Shown piece by piece: positions 17,575 through 27,333 of a stretch of DNA of 64,000 bases (the stretch's first letter is position 1; each line of letters begins with the position of its first letter). The notes beneath the pieces are model-generated. The model saw only the letters and a program-made list of their open reading frames with translations. It was not told the DNA's origin and did not search any database. The stretch is from Rubritalea profundi (GTDB lineage: Bacteria > Verrucomicrobiota > Verrucomicrobiia > Verrucomicrobiales > Akkermansiaceae). Where the stretch lies: contig NZ_MQWA01000001.1 in assembly GCF_002954445.1 (NCBI RefSeq), positions 2,547,641-2,611,640 on the forward strand. The letters run 5' to 3'. The position numbers and the translations under genes were made by a program.

Positions 17575-18594
17575 TCAAGTCTCCCAGCGCTCGATCTTAT
17601 CGTTGAGCCACTTGATCCACGCAGGGTGGGTGTTGAGGCATGGGATAAGCTCGTATTCTTCACCACCAAGGCTAAGAAATTGCTCTTTGCCTTCCATCGC
17701 AATTTCTTCGAGAGTTTCTAGGCAATCTGTGATGAATGCAGGACAGATGACTTTAAGCTTTTTGACCCCTTCTTTAGCGAGGCGCTCGATTTCAAAATCA
17801 GTGTAGGGTTTGAGCCATGGATCTTTGAGTAGACGAGATTGGAACGAGATCGTGACATCGTCATGGTGCAGGCCGCCCTTAGCCATCAGCGCGTAGGCAG
17901 CAGCATAGCATTGGTGGCTATAGCAAGTAGCATGCGCTGGGTGCGGAGTGTTGCAGCAGTCCTTTGTCTTGAGGCAATGGTCGTGAGACGGGTCAGTTTT
18001 CTGGACGTGGCGCTGGGGGATGCCGTGGAAGGACATCATCAGATGCGCTCCAGATCCTTCATAGCTAGGTCGGATGGATTCCCAGAGAGCGTCGATGTAC
18101 TGAGGGTCTTTGTAAAATGGCTGAACGAGGACAGTGTTGATCTCTGCCATTCCTTGCGCACGCAGCTGTTCCATTAGTTCGACCACTGCGGATTCGTAGC
18201 TGGACATAGCATACTGTGGGTACAGTGGGATGATCATGAGGTCGTCAATGTCATCTTTTTTCATTTCGGCGACGATCGACTCGGTCGATGGATTACCGTA
18301 GCGCATGCCAAGGTAGATGGGTGTGTCCGTGTTCTCCTGTACCAGTTTTTGCTGTGCGACACTGGTGACGACGAGAGGTGATCCTTCATCGGTCCAGACC
18401 TTGTCGTAGGCCTCGCCAGCTTGCTTCGGGCGTCTTGGCAAGATGATAAGCTTAAGCAAGAGTTTACGAAAAATCGGATTCAGATCGAGTACGCGATCGT
18501 CTGAGAGAAATTGGTCTAGGTAGGTTCGAACATCCTCGAAGCTAGTCGAGTCTGGGGAACCTAAATTGAGAAGAATGACGCCTTTTTTTGCCAT
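17575..18594 (-). CDS. hemH: Ferrochelatase
   Basis: HemH inserts Fe(II) into protoporphyrin IX, the last step of protohaem synthesis. The 339-residue product starts GVILLNLGSPDS, the family's N-terminal signature, and shows LMMSFHGIPQRHV with the catalytic His near residue 190. CPAFITDCLETLEEI near residue 270 gives the conserved Glu motif. Length is normal. It is the last of three consecutive haem genes read leftwards (hemN, hemY, hemH), 88 bp after hemY. Cysteines in DCCNTPHPAHATCYSHQC might be a metal site but this is not established here. Confidence 0.97.
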   Translation of the reverse strand: MAKKGVILLNLGSPDSTSFEDVRTYLDQFLSDDRVLDLNPIFRKLLLKLIILPRRPKQAGEAYDKVWTDEGSPLVVTSVAQQKLVQENTDTPIYLGMRYGNPSTESIVAEMKKDDIDDLMIIPLYPQYAMSSYESAVVELMEQLRAQGMAEINTVLVQPFYKDPQYIDALWESIRPSYEGSGAHLMMSFHGIPQRHVQKTDPSHDHCLKTKDCCNTPHPAHATCYSHQCYAAAYALMAKGGLHHDDVTISFQSRLLKDPWLKPYTDFEIERLAKEGVKKLKVICPAFITDCLETLEEIAMEGKEQFLSLGGEEYELIPCLNTHPAWIKWLNDKIERWET

Positions 18595-18682
18595 AATATG
18601 TGAGTGATTTTAAGAGTGTTGAACGCCTTTTAGTTTTGTTAGCTGCTATGTTCTACGGTTGAATTTACTAATTCGCAAATTG

Positions 18683-20086
18683 TTAGGAAGAAATTTTCTC
18701 GGTGAGTTTGATCCCGCTGATAATGCAGTCGCCAACGGAGATGCCTCCGCGGTAGTTTCCAGAAAAATGGATACCTGAGAACTTGCGTTCGCATTGTTTG
18801 AGTTGCTCAAGGATCGAGCTGTATCCGATGTTGATCTGAGGGATCGCTTTCTCCCAGCGGACTAGGCTGCTGAAAACGGGACTGCCTTGGATGCCAAGGA
18901 GGCGGCGAAGTTCATCCATGGCTGAGGCTTTCATCGCACTCTCACTCATTTTTCCATGTTCTGGAGTGCGTGAGCCTCCGAGCATGATGTTGATGGTGAC
19001 ACAGTCGTCTGGAGCTCTACCAGGGAAGAGCGTGGAGGTGAAGAGCGCTCCGAGGATCTTTGATTTCTCGTTGAGAGCATTGAGCATGCCGAAGCCGTCT
19101 AGCGGGTGCTTAACCTGGCTACGTTTGAAGCCTAACATCATGGAGGCTACTGGTGGGTAGTCGAGATGGGGGACGCGCGAGATGGCATCTAGGACTTTCT
19201 CCTCAAGCGGTAGCTCTTCTAACTTGTGGGCTGGCACGGTGATGATGACATCGCTGAAGCTACCTTGGCCGATAGTTCCATTTTTACCCTTCCAGTCGAT
19301 GTGCCAGCGCTTGGTTTTCTTGTTGTAAGAAATGCCACCGAGCTTGGTGTCGAGGAAGAGAGTGCCTTCTTCGAGAAGAGCGGCAATCCCCTTGGGCAGA
19401 GATTCCATGCCATTCTTGAAGGAAATGATTTCGCGCTTTGCTAGTCGATTGGTGTCGCCCTTGCCTGTTTTTATTTCACGAGCTGTCTTGAGCATCCCTT
19501 TGAAAAGTGATCCATGCTCTTGCTCTAGAGCAAATAGACGAGGGAAGGCGTAATTGGTAGAAAGCCTGTTAGGGTCGCCGGCATAGATGCCATTGACGAA
19601 GGGGCCAGCGGCTTTTTCTAGCATTTCTGGTCCCAGCCGGCGCCGGACAAAGTCCGCAAAAGATTCGCCGCCAGCTTCGGCGGGGCGCTTGGCGATGAAG
19701 GGCTCCTTGGCAAGGCGGAGCTTAGCCTTGAAAGAAAAGAGTGAGCAGGTGAGGAAGCTCGCGGGGGAACTGGGCAAGGTGTTGAGTTTTCCCTGGTGTA
19801 TGACAAAGCGTTTGTTGGCAGCCTTATTGGCGACGAGGACTTCAGAGCTTAAGTTTGTTTTCTGAATGAGGTTTTCAACCCTTCTGTCATTCACCATCAG
19901 TGAATTTGGTCCATGCTCATAAAGAAAGCCATCCTTAGTAGAGCTCTGAATTACACCACCAATTCTGGAGGAATTCTCGAAGACGACGACGCTGTGCCCA
20001 GCTTGCTGTAAATGATATGCGGCACTGAGCCCGGTGATTCCGGCTCCAATGATAGCAACATGCTTACGTTCTGTGTTTTGTTCCAT
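18683..20086 (-). CDS. hemY: Oxygen-dependent protoporphyrinogen oxidase (HemY/HemG-type, FAD)
   Basis: This enzyme oxidises protoporphyrinogen IX to protoporphyrin IX using FAD. About 467 residues from the ATG at 20086, which places HVAIIGAGITGLSAAYHL, the FAD dinucleotide-binding motif, at the N-terminus; the upstream ATG at 20137 would add an unconserved leader. The C-terminus ends with FSGNYRGGISVGDCIISG, the typical second FAD-binding signature of the PgoX family. It sits between hemN and hemH, giving the product order coproporphyrinogen to haem. A coproporphyrin-type oxidase (CgoX) cannot be excluded by eye, but HemN upstream makes the protoporphyrin route likelier. Confidence 0.9.
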   Translation of the reverse strand: MEQNTERKHVAIIGAGITGLSAAYHLQQAGHSVVVFENSSRIGGVIQSSTKDGFLYEHGPNSLMVNDRRVENLIQKTNLSSEVLVANKAANKRFVIHQGKLNTLPSSPASFLTCSLFSFKAKLRLAKEPFIAKRPAEAGGESFADFVRRRLGPEMLEKAAGPFVNGIYAGDPNRLSTNYAFPRLFALEQEHGSLFKGMLKTAREIKTGKGDTNRLAKREIISFKNGMESLPKGIAALLEEGTLFLDTKLGGISYNKKTKRWHIDWKGKNGTIGQGSFSDVIITVPAHKLEELPLEEKVLDAISRVPHLDYPPVASMMLGFKRSQVKHPLDGFGMLNALNEKSKILGALFTSTLFPGRAPDDCVTINIMLGGSRTPEHGKMSESAMKASAMDELRRLLGIQGSPVFSSLVRWEKAIPQINIGYSSILEQLKQCERKFSGIHFSGNYRGGISVGDCIISGIKLTEKISS

Positions 20087-20326
20087 TATGGGGAAATTCG
20101 CTGCATATTGCATGCGTGATAGAGAGTACATATTCAAGTACGATCATTTACGCAACCTAAACTTCTCTACCTCTCTACCTTCAATTCTTAATAATCTTGC
20201 TCGTTAGTTGAGATCTACGGCCCATGCCAGCCTGCTTTATTAATTGATCCTACGAAACTGTGAATTTTATAAGCCTCTCTCAGAGGGGTGAAAAGCTCGG
20301 AAAGGTGAATTTACTACTAGTTTACC

Positions 20327-21682
20327 TCATACAGTACGCGAGTGTCGGGCTGAGGATTGGGCCAGATGCGCATCAAAGTGCATCGCGATGTTGCGGATGA
20401 AGAGCGTTCCTTGTGGAGTCACTTGGAGTTTGTTGTCTGAAGTCGTTAGGAGCCCGTCTCGTTCCATTTCAGTGAAGCTATGGAGCTCGTCCGCGAAGTA
20501 CTCTTTGAAGTCGATTGCTAGATCGCTTGAAAGTTGGGTGTAGTCGAGCGAGTGGTCGCACATCAGTCTCATAATGGTGGTGCGACGGATGCGATCGTCC
20601 TCGGTGAGGATGTAGCCCTTTTCGGTGGGAAACTGATCGACGCTCAGTTTCGCGGTGTATTGCTCGAGGTCTTTGACATTTTGCCGGTAGCTGTTGGCTG
20701 TCTGAGAAATGGAGGAAATTCCGAATGCGCAGATTTCGACATCTTTGAATGTCGAGTAGCCTTGGAAGTCGCGCTGCATCGTTTTGTTGCGCTGAGCGAC
20801 TGCGAGAGAGTCGTCGACTTTAGCGAAGTGATCCATTCCGATATATTGGTAGCCGCTGGAGGTGAGTTCCTGAATGATCACGCCGAGCATCTTGATTTTA
20901 GCCTCGGCAGAGGGGAGCCCGTGGCGGTCGAGAATTTTCTGAGCAGTTGCAATCCAAGGAACGTGGGCGTAGGAGAAAATTGCTAGCCTGTCTGGATCGT
21001 ATTGGAGGACGTGACGGATGGTGGTGCGAATTGTTTCGGGTGTTTGATAGGGGAGCCCGTAGATGAGGTCGATGTTGAGAGAGTTGATGTCCGCCTCGCG
21101 AGCCCATTGGATGGCTTGGCGATTTTGCTCGTCGCTTTGCACGCGGTTGACTGCTTCTTGCGTCTTGAGCAGGATGTCTTGCATGCCGAAGGAGACTCGG
21201 TTGACTCCGAGACGGCGGAAGGCTGAAATGTGCTCTTTAGTGAGGCGGCGCGGGTCTAGCTCGGCACTGATTTCAGCATCGTCGGCAAAGGTGAAATTCT
21301 TGTGCAGGTAATCGGAGAACCTGTCGATCTGATCGGGAGTTAGGTAGTTCGGCGTGCCACCACCGAAATGGAGTTGCTGGACGAGTCGTCCAGGCTGAGA
21401 GGTTTCTAGGTAGACGTCGATCTCTTGCTCTAGCTGGTCGAGGTAGGCGTCAGCTGGCTCGCGGCCACGGCTGATGATCTTGGTGCAGCCACAGAAGTTA
21501 CAAAGCGATTGGCAAAAGGGGATATGGAAATAGAGCGACAGTGGGCCTGTTTCGAGACTCGCCTCATGGCGCAGATCTTCGAGGTCAACCGCGTCGGAGA
21601 ACTGTGGCGCTGTCGGGTAGGATGTGTAGCGCGGGCCAGGTTTGTTGTATTTTTTAACGAGTCCGAGGTCAGGTTTCAGCAT
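20327..21682 (-). CDS. hemN: Oxygen-independent coproporphyrinogen III oxidase (radical SAM)
   Basis: HemN decarboxylates coproporphyrinogen III to protoporphyrinogen IX anaerobically, using SAM and a 4Fe-4S cluster. The 451-residue protein has YNKPGPRYTSYPTAPQF, the true HemN N-terminus that distinguishes it from HemW, and YFHIPFCQSLCNFCGC with the CxxxCxxC cluster motif near residue 55. FGGGTPNYL follows. The C-terminal HemN domain is present. It is the first of the hemN-hemY-hemH group; the 240-bp gap to hemY may hold another promoter. Combination with an oxygen-dependent HemY suggests function over a range of oxygen levels. Confidence 0.96.
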   Translation of the reverse strand: MLKPDLGLVKKYNKPGPRYTSYPTAPQFSDAVDLEDLRHEASLETGPLSLYFHIPFCQSLCNFCGCTKIISRGREPADAYLDQLEQEIDVYLETSQPGRLVQQLHFGGGTPNYLTPDQIDRFSDYLHKNFTFADDAEISAELDPRRLTKEHISAFRRLGVNRVSFGMQDILLKTQEAVNRVQSDEQNRQAIQWAREADINSLNIDLIYGLPYQTPETIRTTIRHVLQYDPDRLAIFSYAHVPWIATAQKILDRHGLPSAEAKIKMLGVIIQELTSSGYQYIGMDHFAKVDDSLAVAQRNKTMQRDFQGYSTFKDVEICAFGISSISQTANSYRQNVKDLEQYTAKLSVDQFPTEKGYILTEDDRIRRTTIMRLMCDHSLDYTQLSSDLAIDFKEYFADELHSFTEMERDGLLTTSDNKLQVTPQGTLFIRNIAMHFDAHLAQSSARHSRTV

Positions 21683-21907
21683 GCGAGGAATTTGTGCCAG
21701 TAGCGGGTATATCGCTTCGCATATCCTGTGCTGGCTAGAACAAGATATGCAAGGGTGATAGTTGTGATCTTAGTCAAATTACGAGCCAGCAGCGAAGTTG
21801 TGGTCATCTATCTCCAGCACTCAGAGATAATTTTAGAATGGTGGCACGCTTCGTAGCACTAGTTTTTGGCAAAGCTATCCCTGTTTCTATTCCATTTTAA
21901 TCCGAGT

Positions 21908-21944
21908 AAAAAAGAGGCTTCGTCATGATCGACGAAGCCTCTTT
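21908..21944 (-). terminator. Strong terminator of serC
   Basis: A perfect 14-bp stem (21911-21924 with 21931-21944) and a six-base loop lie 26 bp past the serC stop. On the minus strand the stem is followed by six T residues. It is one of the clearest intrinsic terminators in the window. Confidence 0.92.
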
Positions 21945-21969
21945 GGTGGAAATATTTATGGGCGTGAAG

Positions 21970-23088
21970 TTATTTTTGGACTTCAGCGTAGGCCCAGTCG
22001 AGCCATGGGATGAGTGCCTCTAGGTCTTCGCTGTTGACGGTAGCTCCACACCAGATGCGGAGTCCAGCTGGGGCGTCACGGTAAGCGCCGATGTCATAGG
22101 CTGCGTCCTCTGCGGCGAGGAGCTTGATCATCGCTTTGACCTTGTCGGCAGCGAGATCGAGGGTGAGGCAGACAGAGGTGGTGGACGCGGTGGCTGGGTC
22201 CACAGCTAGGTTGTTGGCCCAGTCGCGCTCAGCCACGAACTTATCGATGACTGTTGTGTTTGCATCTGCACGAGCGATCATGGCAGGAAGTCCACCAATG
22301 GACTCAGCCCAGTCGAGTGCGTCGATGTAGTCGACGACGGCGAGCATGGATGGTGTGTTGATGGTTTCACCACGGAAGATGCCAGCATTGATTGAGTCGC
22401 CTTTGAGGAGACGGAAGATTTTTGGAAGCGGACGATCTGGCTTGAAGGACTCGAGTCTAGCGACTGCTTTCGGGCTGAGGATGATCATGCCGTGACCACC
22501 TTCTCCGCCGAGAACTTTCTGCCAAGAATAGGTGGTGACATCGAGCTTTGCCCATGGGAGATCCATGGCGAAGGCTGCAGAAGTGGCGTCACAGATGGTG
22601 ATGCCTTCGCGGTTATCTGAGATCCAGTCTGCATTGGGAACGCGCACACCTGAGGTCGTGCCATTGTAGGTGAATACGACGTCGTTCGCTGGGTTGACCT
22701 GAGAGAGGTCTGGAAGAACTCCGTAGTCCGCTGTGATTTCGTTTACTTCGGGGAGCTTGAGTTGCTTGGTGATGTCAGTGAGCCAGCCTTTACCGAAGGA
22801 TTCCCAGTGGCAGACGTCGACTGCGCGCTCACCGAGAGTGTGCCAAAGGATCATTTCCACGGCGCCAGTGTCAGATGCAGGGACCAGGCCGATGAGGTAG
22901 TCATCAGGAATGTTGAGGATCTTGCGGGTTTTATCGATTGCCTCTTTCAGCACAGCCTTGCCGATGGCTGAGCGGTGTGAACGACCGAGGCATTCTGTGT
23001 TCAGATTAGCTAAGTTATAGCCAGGTCTTTTGGCACAAGGACCTGAGGAAAAAAATGGGCGTTCTGGTTTGGTAGTTGGTTTTGACAT
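21970..23088 (-). CDS. serC: Phosphoserine aminotransferase
   Basis: SerC is a PLP enzyme making 3-phosphoserine from 3-phosphohydroxypyruvate and glutamate in serine synthesis. The 372-residue protein begins [15 protein letters not shown] and has [13 protein letters not shown] and [14 protein letters not shown], which fit the alpha-proteobacterial/archaeal-type SerC subfamily rather than the E. coli type. The PLP lysine lies in [17 protein letters not shown] near residue 190. A perfect hairpin terminator follows the gene. The gene stands alone; serA is not adjacent. Confidence 0.93.
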   Translation of the reverse strand: MSKPTTKPERPFFSSGPCAKRPGYNLANLNTECLGRSHRSAIGKAVLKEAIDKTRKILNIPDDYLIGLVPASDTGAVEMILWHTLGERAVDVCHWESFGKGWLTDITKQLKLPEVNEITADYGVLPDLSQVNPANDVVFTYNGTTSGVRVPNADWISDNREGITICDATSAAFAMDLPWAKLDVTTYSWQKVLGGEGGHGMIILSPKAVARLESFKPDRPLPKIFRLLKGDSINAGIFRGETINTPSMLAVVDYIDALDWAESIGGLPAMIARADANTTVIDKFVAERDWANNLAVDPATASTTSVCLTLDLAADKVKAMIKLLAAEDAAYDIGAYRDAPAGLRIWCGATVNSEDLEALIPWLDWAYAEVQK

Positions 23089-23373
23089 TTTCTTGAATGT
23101 TAAAGAGTGAAAATTTTATAGCGCTAAAGAATTGCTACTCTCTGAGTGAAGGTGCGTCAACATTGGGTTCTGGCAGCATTGAGTTATTGGGGAGCTTTTC
23201 TCAGAGGATCATACTCTGAATTCAATCTTGAGTATTTACGCTAGATAACCTAAGTCTAACGAGTCACCTAACAGAGCTTAGTTTTTGAGTTGCTCCCAAA
23301 CTAAGGCCTCGAGCCCAAGCACTCATTTTTAAATTGAGAACCCCGATCGCATATCAGTCTGTCACAGCCGTTA

Positions 23374-23706
23374 TTGGTCGTTTGGTTTGTAAACGGACTT
23401 GTGTGTAAAGTTCTAGGTGCTGTTCCACGTCATGAAGCTATTGTAGCACGTATTCTAGATCATGATTATGCGCATCACCTTATGATCATGATAGGTCTGT
23501 CAGAAATGGTGATGGCAGCCTGGGTCTGGTCGGGGAAATGGAAAAAGTTGAATGTCTGGACGCAAATCACACTCGTAGCTGTGATGAACACACTGGAGTC
23601 TTTAATCGCTCAAGATCTGCTGCTGTGGTCGAGATGGAATCTAGTTTGGGCTGGGGTGTTTATCTCGATCGTATATTTCAATCATCGAGTATCTAAACGA
23701 ATATGA
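23374..23706 (+). CDS. DoxX-like small membrane protein
   Basis: About 110 residues with four hydrophobic segments. LVCKVLGAVPRHEAIVARIL at the N-terminus and the MIGLSEMVMAAWV segment match the DoxX-like family, often encoded with DUF2071 proteins. The best start is unclear: TTG at 23374 is used here and no ATG lies nearby in frame. Its stop overlaps the ATG of the DUF2071 gene (ATGA at 23703-23706), a sign of translational coupling. Function is unknown. It heads the small operon whose later genes are duplicated and damaged. Confidence 0.7.
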   Translation: MVVWFVNGLVCKVLGAVPRHEAIVARILDHDYAHHLMIMIGLSEMVMAAWVWSGKWKKLNVWTQITLVAVMNTLESLIAQDLLLWSRWNLVWAGVFISIVYFNHRVSKRI

Positions 23707-24436
23707 GTATCTTAAAAGAACACCCATTCGGCGTAAAAGCTCACTTTGATCAGTCGCTGGTTTTGACTTATGCCGTGCCCGCTGATCAAGTTCGCAAGCT
23801 AGTGCCAGCGCAGCTAGAGCTAGATCTTTATCAGGGGAAAACTGCCTTCTTAGCTGTCGCATTAGTAGAAACTAGAGCAATGCGCCCTCGATTGTTCCCC
23901 TCATTTCTCGGGAGGAAATCCACTCTGTTAGGGTATCGGGTATTTGTACGTTATAGAGGCGAGGATGGTAGAAGGCGTAGAGGCTTATATATACTAGGGT
24001 CTGAAACGGACTCCCACTTCATGGTGAGGACTGGTAATCTAGTGACACGATATTGCTATTCACATGTCGATATTGACTGGCTGAAGCTCGCCAATGGACA
24101 GCAGAAAATATCCACTAACATGGGGCTTAAGATCAAAGTTGGCGGTCTGTCAGAAAATGCTCAGCTCCCCAGGGAATCACCATTTCCAGACTGGCGACAA
24201 GCTCGTAGGTTTGCGGGTCCTATGCATTTACATTTAGCTATGATGCCGAAACGCAAACCATGGTTACCGTGGAAGGCGTTAGAAACAACTGGACTCCAGC
24301 GCCTGTTGAAATCCTAGAACACGAGGTGCCATTTCTTGAGGGATATTGTTTTAGTTCCATAAAGCTAGCCAATGCCTTTGTCGTTAGGGATGTTCCTTAT
24401 GAGTGGAAAAAAGGCGTATCAGAATCTTTTTTATGA
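23703..24436 (+). pseudogene. DUF2071 (YqjF-like) protein gene with a frameshift
   Basis: The first 180 codons give a normal DUF2071 protein (HPFGVKAHFDQSLVLTYAVP at the N-terminus, a RRFAGPMHL segment near residue 170). At about 24240-24248 the frame is lost: the original frame stops at 24317, while the -1 frame continues as MVTVEGVRNNWTPAPVEIL and ends in VVRDVPYEWKKGVSESFL, the family's normal C-terminus, stopping at 24436. One inserted or deleted base therefore splits the gene. The restored stop overlaps the next ATG (ATGA at 24433-24436), showing that the original operon was tightly coupled. Sequencing error is possible but unlikely, given the other lesions in this cluster. Confidence 0.75.
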
Positions 24437-25181
24437 AAAGAACTCGTTATCAGGGCGTCTTAAATATTGTAAGATTTAACCCTTACTTTTTCATCACAGC
24501 ATTAGTAGCAGGGTTACTAATTTTCACCTCAATATGGATCTTTTCAGGCTGGCTCTCTATTTTATTAGGCCTATGTCTGGTGGCGCTGCTATACTCGTTG
24601 GTCGTCTCGTTAGCTGTTTCACATTGGATTTATGATTTATCAAAAAATTTTATAAACTACCATGGGTCAGAGATACCCCTTCAGACCGAGAGTCTACATG
24701 GCTAAATATCAATGTAGGCTTTGATGAAAGCACTCCTATACTTAGGAATCATTTTCCGCATGCTAGACTGAGAGCGATGGATTTCTATGATCCTGTTAAA
24801 CACACTGAGGCGTCGCTAGCCCGAGCTAGGGCCATTTATCCGCAGCCGGAGGAGACCGAAAAAATTGCGTCTCACTCGATACCAGCTGAGGACGTTTCTG
24901 TGGATAGGATCATCGCCATGTTTTCTCTCCATGAAATCCGGGACAGAGAAGAGCGAATAACCATGCTAAGCGAGCTTCATCGTGCGCTGGCTGAAGATGG
25001 TGAAATATACATCACAGAGCATCTGTGTGACATACAGAATTTTACAGTTTATTCGCTAGGAGCAATTCATTTTCATTCTAAAAAAGAGTGGCTGAGTAAT
25101 TTCCGCGAAAGCAAATTTGTGGTTAAGCAGGAAATAAAAACGACACCATATGTAACAACCTTTATCCTCACCAAATTATGA
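24433..25181 (+). pseudogene. Membrane-anchored class I SAM methyltransferase, copy 1, frameshifted
   Basis: The ATG at 24433 starts KRTRYQGVLNIVRFNPYFF followed by two transmembrane segments (about residues 15-60). Near 24640-24655 the run TCAAAAAATTTTATAAAC is two bases longer than in copy 2, shifting the frame to a stop at 24703-24705. The methyltransferase part continues in the other frame, with the LHEIRDREERITMLSEL and EDGEIYITEHL motifs typical of the family, to a stop at 25179-25181. The stop overlaps the next gene's ATG. Without the shift the product would be about 250 residues. Apart from the shift, the rest of the sequence is largely intact. Confidence 0.8.
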
Positions 25182-25573
25182 TATTTTTAATATAGCTGAT
25201 AGGATACGGATTAGTCGTTCTAGCTTTCATTCACGCGGTGTTTCCAAAAATTTTTGACTGGAAGCGTGAGCTGCCATTGCTAAGCCTAGTTAACCGTCAG
25301 CTCATGACCGTGCACACATTTTTCATAGCGTTCACTGTGTTTCTAATGGGCTTGCTCTGTGTTAGCTCTGCGGAATTACTGCTGCATACAGAACTGGGTA
25401 GAAGAATTCTGTGGGGGCTATCTTTCTTCTGGTTCACAAGACTCATCACGCAGCTATTCCGGTATTCTCCTCAGTTATGGAAAGGGAAATGCCTAGAAAC
25501 GCTCGTGCATATTATTTTAATCATTTTGTGGTCAGTAATCACAGCTATCTTTGCATTCGGCGCGATGAAGTAG
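25178..25573 (+). pseudogene. Small membrane protein, copy 1, with an early nonsense mutation
   Basis: The ATG at 25178 corresponds to the intact copy at 28075. The sixth codon is TAG where copy 2 has CCA, so translation from the proper start would stop after five residues. The remaining frame (from about 25193) is open and encodes three hydrophobic segments with the same order of residues as copy 2. Internal initiation could still give a shorter product, but loss of function is the simpler reading. Confidence 0.75.
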
Positions 25574-25717
25574 AGAGGGTTGACACCCCTGCCTACGATC
25601 AATTCCGACGACACTTGGAGTAGCTCAAATGATCCGGTTGAATTTTGGATGAAAGAGGCCAGTTCATTTTTAGATTTAAGTTGTAGTGAGTAAGCGCAGA
25701 GAGATAAAGTCTAACGC

Positions 25718-26956
25718 ATGAGATTATTTTGCTGCATGTGTTTCGCTACTCTATTGATGCTTGGGGCTTCTGAGGCTAAGAATACAGTAAAACTCAAATG
25801 CAGCATTGATAAATTAGTTTATCTTCCCGCAGCATACCAGGTTGCATCTGACGATTTAGAAAGTTTATTTGATAAAGGTAACTATAGAAAAAATCCGTAC
25901 TTTGAATGGCTCACTTTGAAAAAAGACCGAGCTATATTTAAGAGGAATAGATCTCAAAGTTTTAAAATCGATCTCACGATGTTAGCTGGTGAGGTTCCTA
26001 TAGATGAGGCCGTGCTTGATTTTGAGAAAGGTAAGTTTCTAGGAATTACAATTTCTGTTTTTAACTGGGGAGATGGTGGATCGATTGTCCAAACAGAGTT
26101 CCAGAGGCGCTGTGATCTTATAGGTAAGCACCTTAGTGAACAGTTAGATACGAAGCCCAAGAAGAGAGTTGGTAATATCAAAAAGGGTATTATGACAAGC
26201 GGTTACGTGTGGGAGTCCCCACGAGGTAAGGCGATACTAGAGTATAATTTAGGGGCTCCAGGTAGGATTGAATTCGTTCGGGTACGACTCGCTACAAAAG
26301 CATCTAAAGGAATTTATGCCGCCGCTATGAAAGAGCGTTCACAAGCAACAGTGAGGAAGTCTAGTCTTACTAGGAATGTAGTGAAAGAAGGTGGTAATGT
26401 ATATATTGAAGGAATTCCAATGGTGGATCAAGGCGCTAAAGGTTACTGTGTGGTAGCATCAGCACAGCGCCTGTTCGAGTACTATGGTATTGCTTGTGAC
26501 ATGCATCAGCTAGCGGTGCTTGCTCAATCAGATCCAAGGCAGGGAACGAGCACCTTACTTATTAACCAACAACTAGGCGCAATTGATTACCTTTTTAAAA
26601 CAAGGTTCACCTGTCTCGCTGTCCGTCATAATAACGGTTTATTTCAGCTCAAAGATGAGAAATATGTAGGTAAACCAGTGGACGAAAAAAAGTTTCATAA
26701 ACTCATTCGCACGAATATAGACGATGGCATTCCTTTACTTTGGTCGTTAATGCTCGGTGTGGCTGAGGAAGAGCCTAACTTAAATCCTCAAACCAGCGGT
26801 GGTCATATGAGAATGATTATCGGATACAATGATGAGACCGAAAGAATCATTTTTACGGATTCGTGGGGTGCTGGACATGAATTTAAAACGATAGGATCGA
26901 AAGATATTTACAAGGTGACTCAAGGGGTTTTTCTGATGAAGCCGACGACTAACTAA
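25718..26956 (+). CDS. Secreted C39-like papain-fold peptidase domain protein
   Basis: A 412-residue protein with a signal peptide (RLFCCMCFATLLMLGASEA). Residues about 30-215 are of unknown fold. The C-terminal ~180 residues match C39-like peptidases: MVDQGAKGYCVVASAQRLF supplies the catalytic Cys, GGHMRMIIGYN the His, and FTDSWG the Asp. Such proteins are usually exported and may process or bind peptides; no ABC transporter is fused to it, so it is not a bacteriocin exporter. It lies between the two direct repeats, 144 bp after copy 1. It is intact, in contrast to its neighbours. Confidence 0.75.
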   Translation: MRLFCCMCFATLLMLGASEAKNTVKLKCSIDKLVYLPAAYQVASDDLESLFDKGNYRKNPYFEWLTLKKDRAIFKRNRSQSFKIDLTMLAGEVPIDEAVLDFEKGKFLGITISVFNWGDGGSIVQTEFQRRCDLIGKHLSEQLDTKPKKRVGNIKKGIMTSGYVWESPRGKAILEYNLGAPGRIEFVRVRLATKASKGIYAAAMKERSQATVRKSSLTRNVVKEGGNVYIEGIPMVDQGAKGYCVVASAQRLFEYYGIACDMHQLAVLAQSDPRQGTSTLLINQQLGAIDYLFKTRFTCLAVRHNNGLFQLKDEKYVGKPVDEKKFHKLIRTNIDDGIPLLWSLMLGVAEEEPNLNPQTSGGHMRMIIGYNDETERIIFTDSWGAGHEFKTIGSKDIYKVTQGVFLMKPTTN

Positions 26957-27300
26957 AAGCTGATTTCCTTGCTCCTCAAATTACTTGAGTATTGATTAAT
27001 GTGCATCTGGAAATTCTCCCCCAGCCGTCGTTTCAGCAAAGTATTGTATGGGACTGTGCAGGGACGTAACTACTAGGTGTATGGAGAGAAAGCAGTAGGA
27101 ACCTTCCTTAAGCAGCACGCTCAGCATTTATATAGCCTGATTGGTCTACCTGAGTAATTAGTTGAAAGAGCTGTCCCTCGTGGTGACTTTTATGTGCTGA
27201 AAGTAATCTGTACAGGATTCGTGTATAGGGGTAACTTTCAATAATCATCAAGGACGAAGGAGTATTGAACATGAAAAGAACACTAATCAAAACTATAGTT
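26957..27300. other. Non-coding gap before repeat copy 2
   Basis: A gap of 344 bp. No credible ORF was found. The end contains ATGAAAAGAAC (27271-27281), identical over 11 bases to the start of the methyltransferase in copy 1, only 30 bp before the boundary of copy 2. It may be a footprint of the recombination that made the duplication, or chance. Confidence 0.4.
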
Positions 27301-27333
27301 TGAGTGGAAAAAAGGCGTATCAGAATCTTGTTT

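Larger units (their letters stand above)
24400..25575 (+). repeat. Direct repeat, copy 1 of a 1.17-kb duplicated segment
   Basis: This segment starts within the last codons of the DUF2071 gene and runs through the methyltransferase and the small membrane protein to the latter's stop codon. The second copy is at 27301-28470 in the same orientation. The first ~420 bp are nearly identical between copies; beyond about 24830 they differ at many positions. Confidence 0.9.

Noticed and set aside
27108..27290. Minus-strand open frame of 60 codons in the gap before repeat copy 2
   Set aside because: No start context, no family resemblance and composition like neighbouring non-coding DNA.
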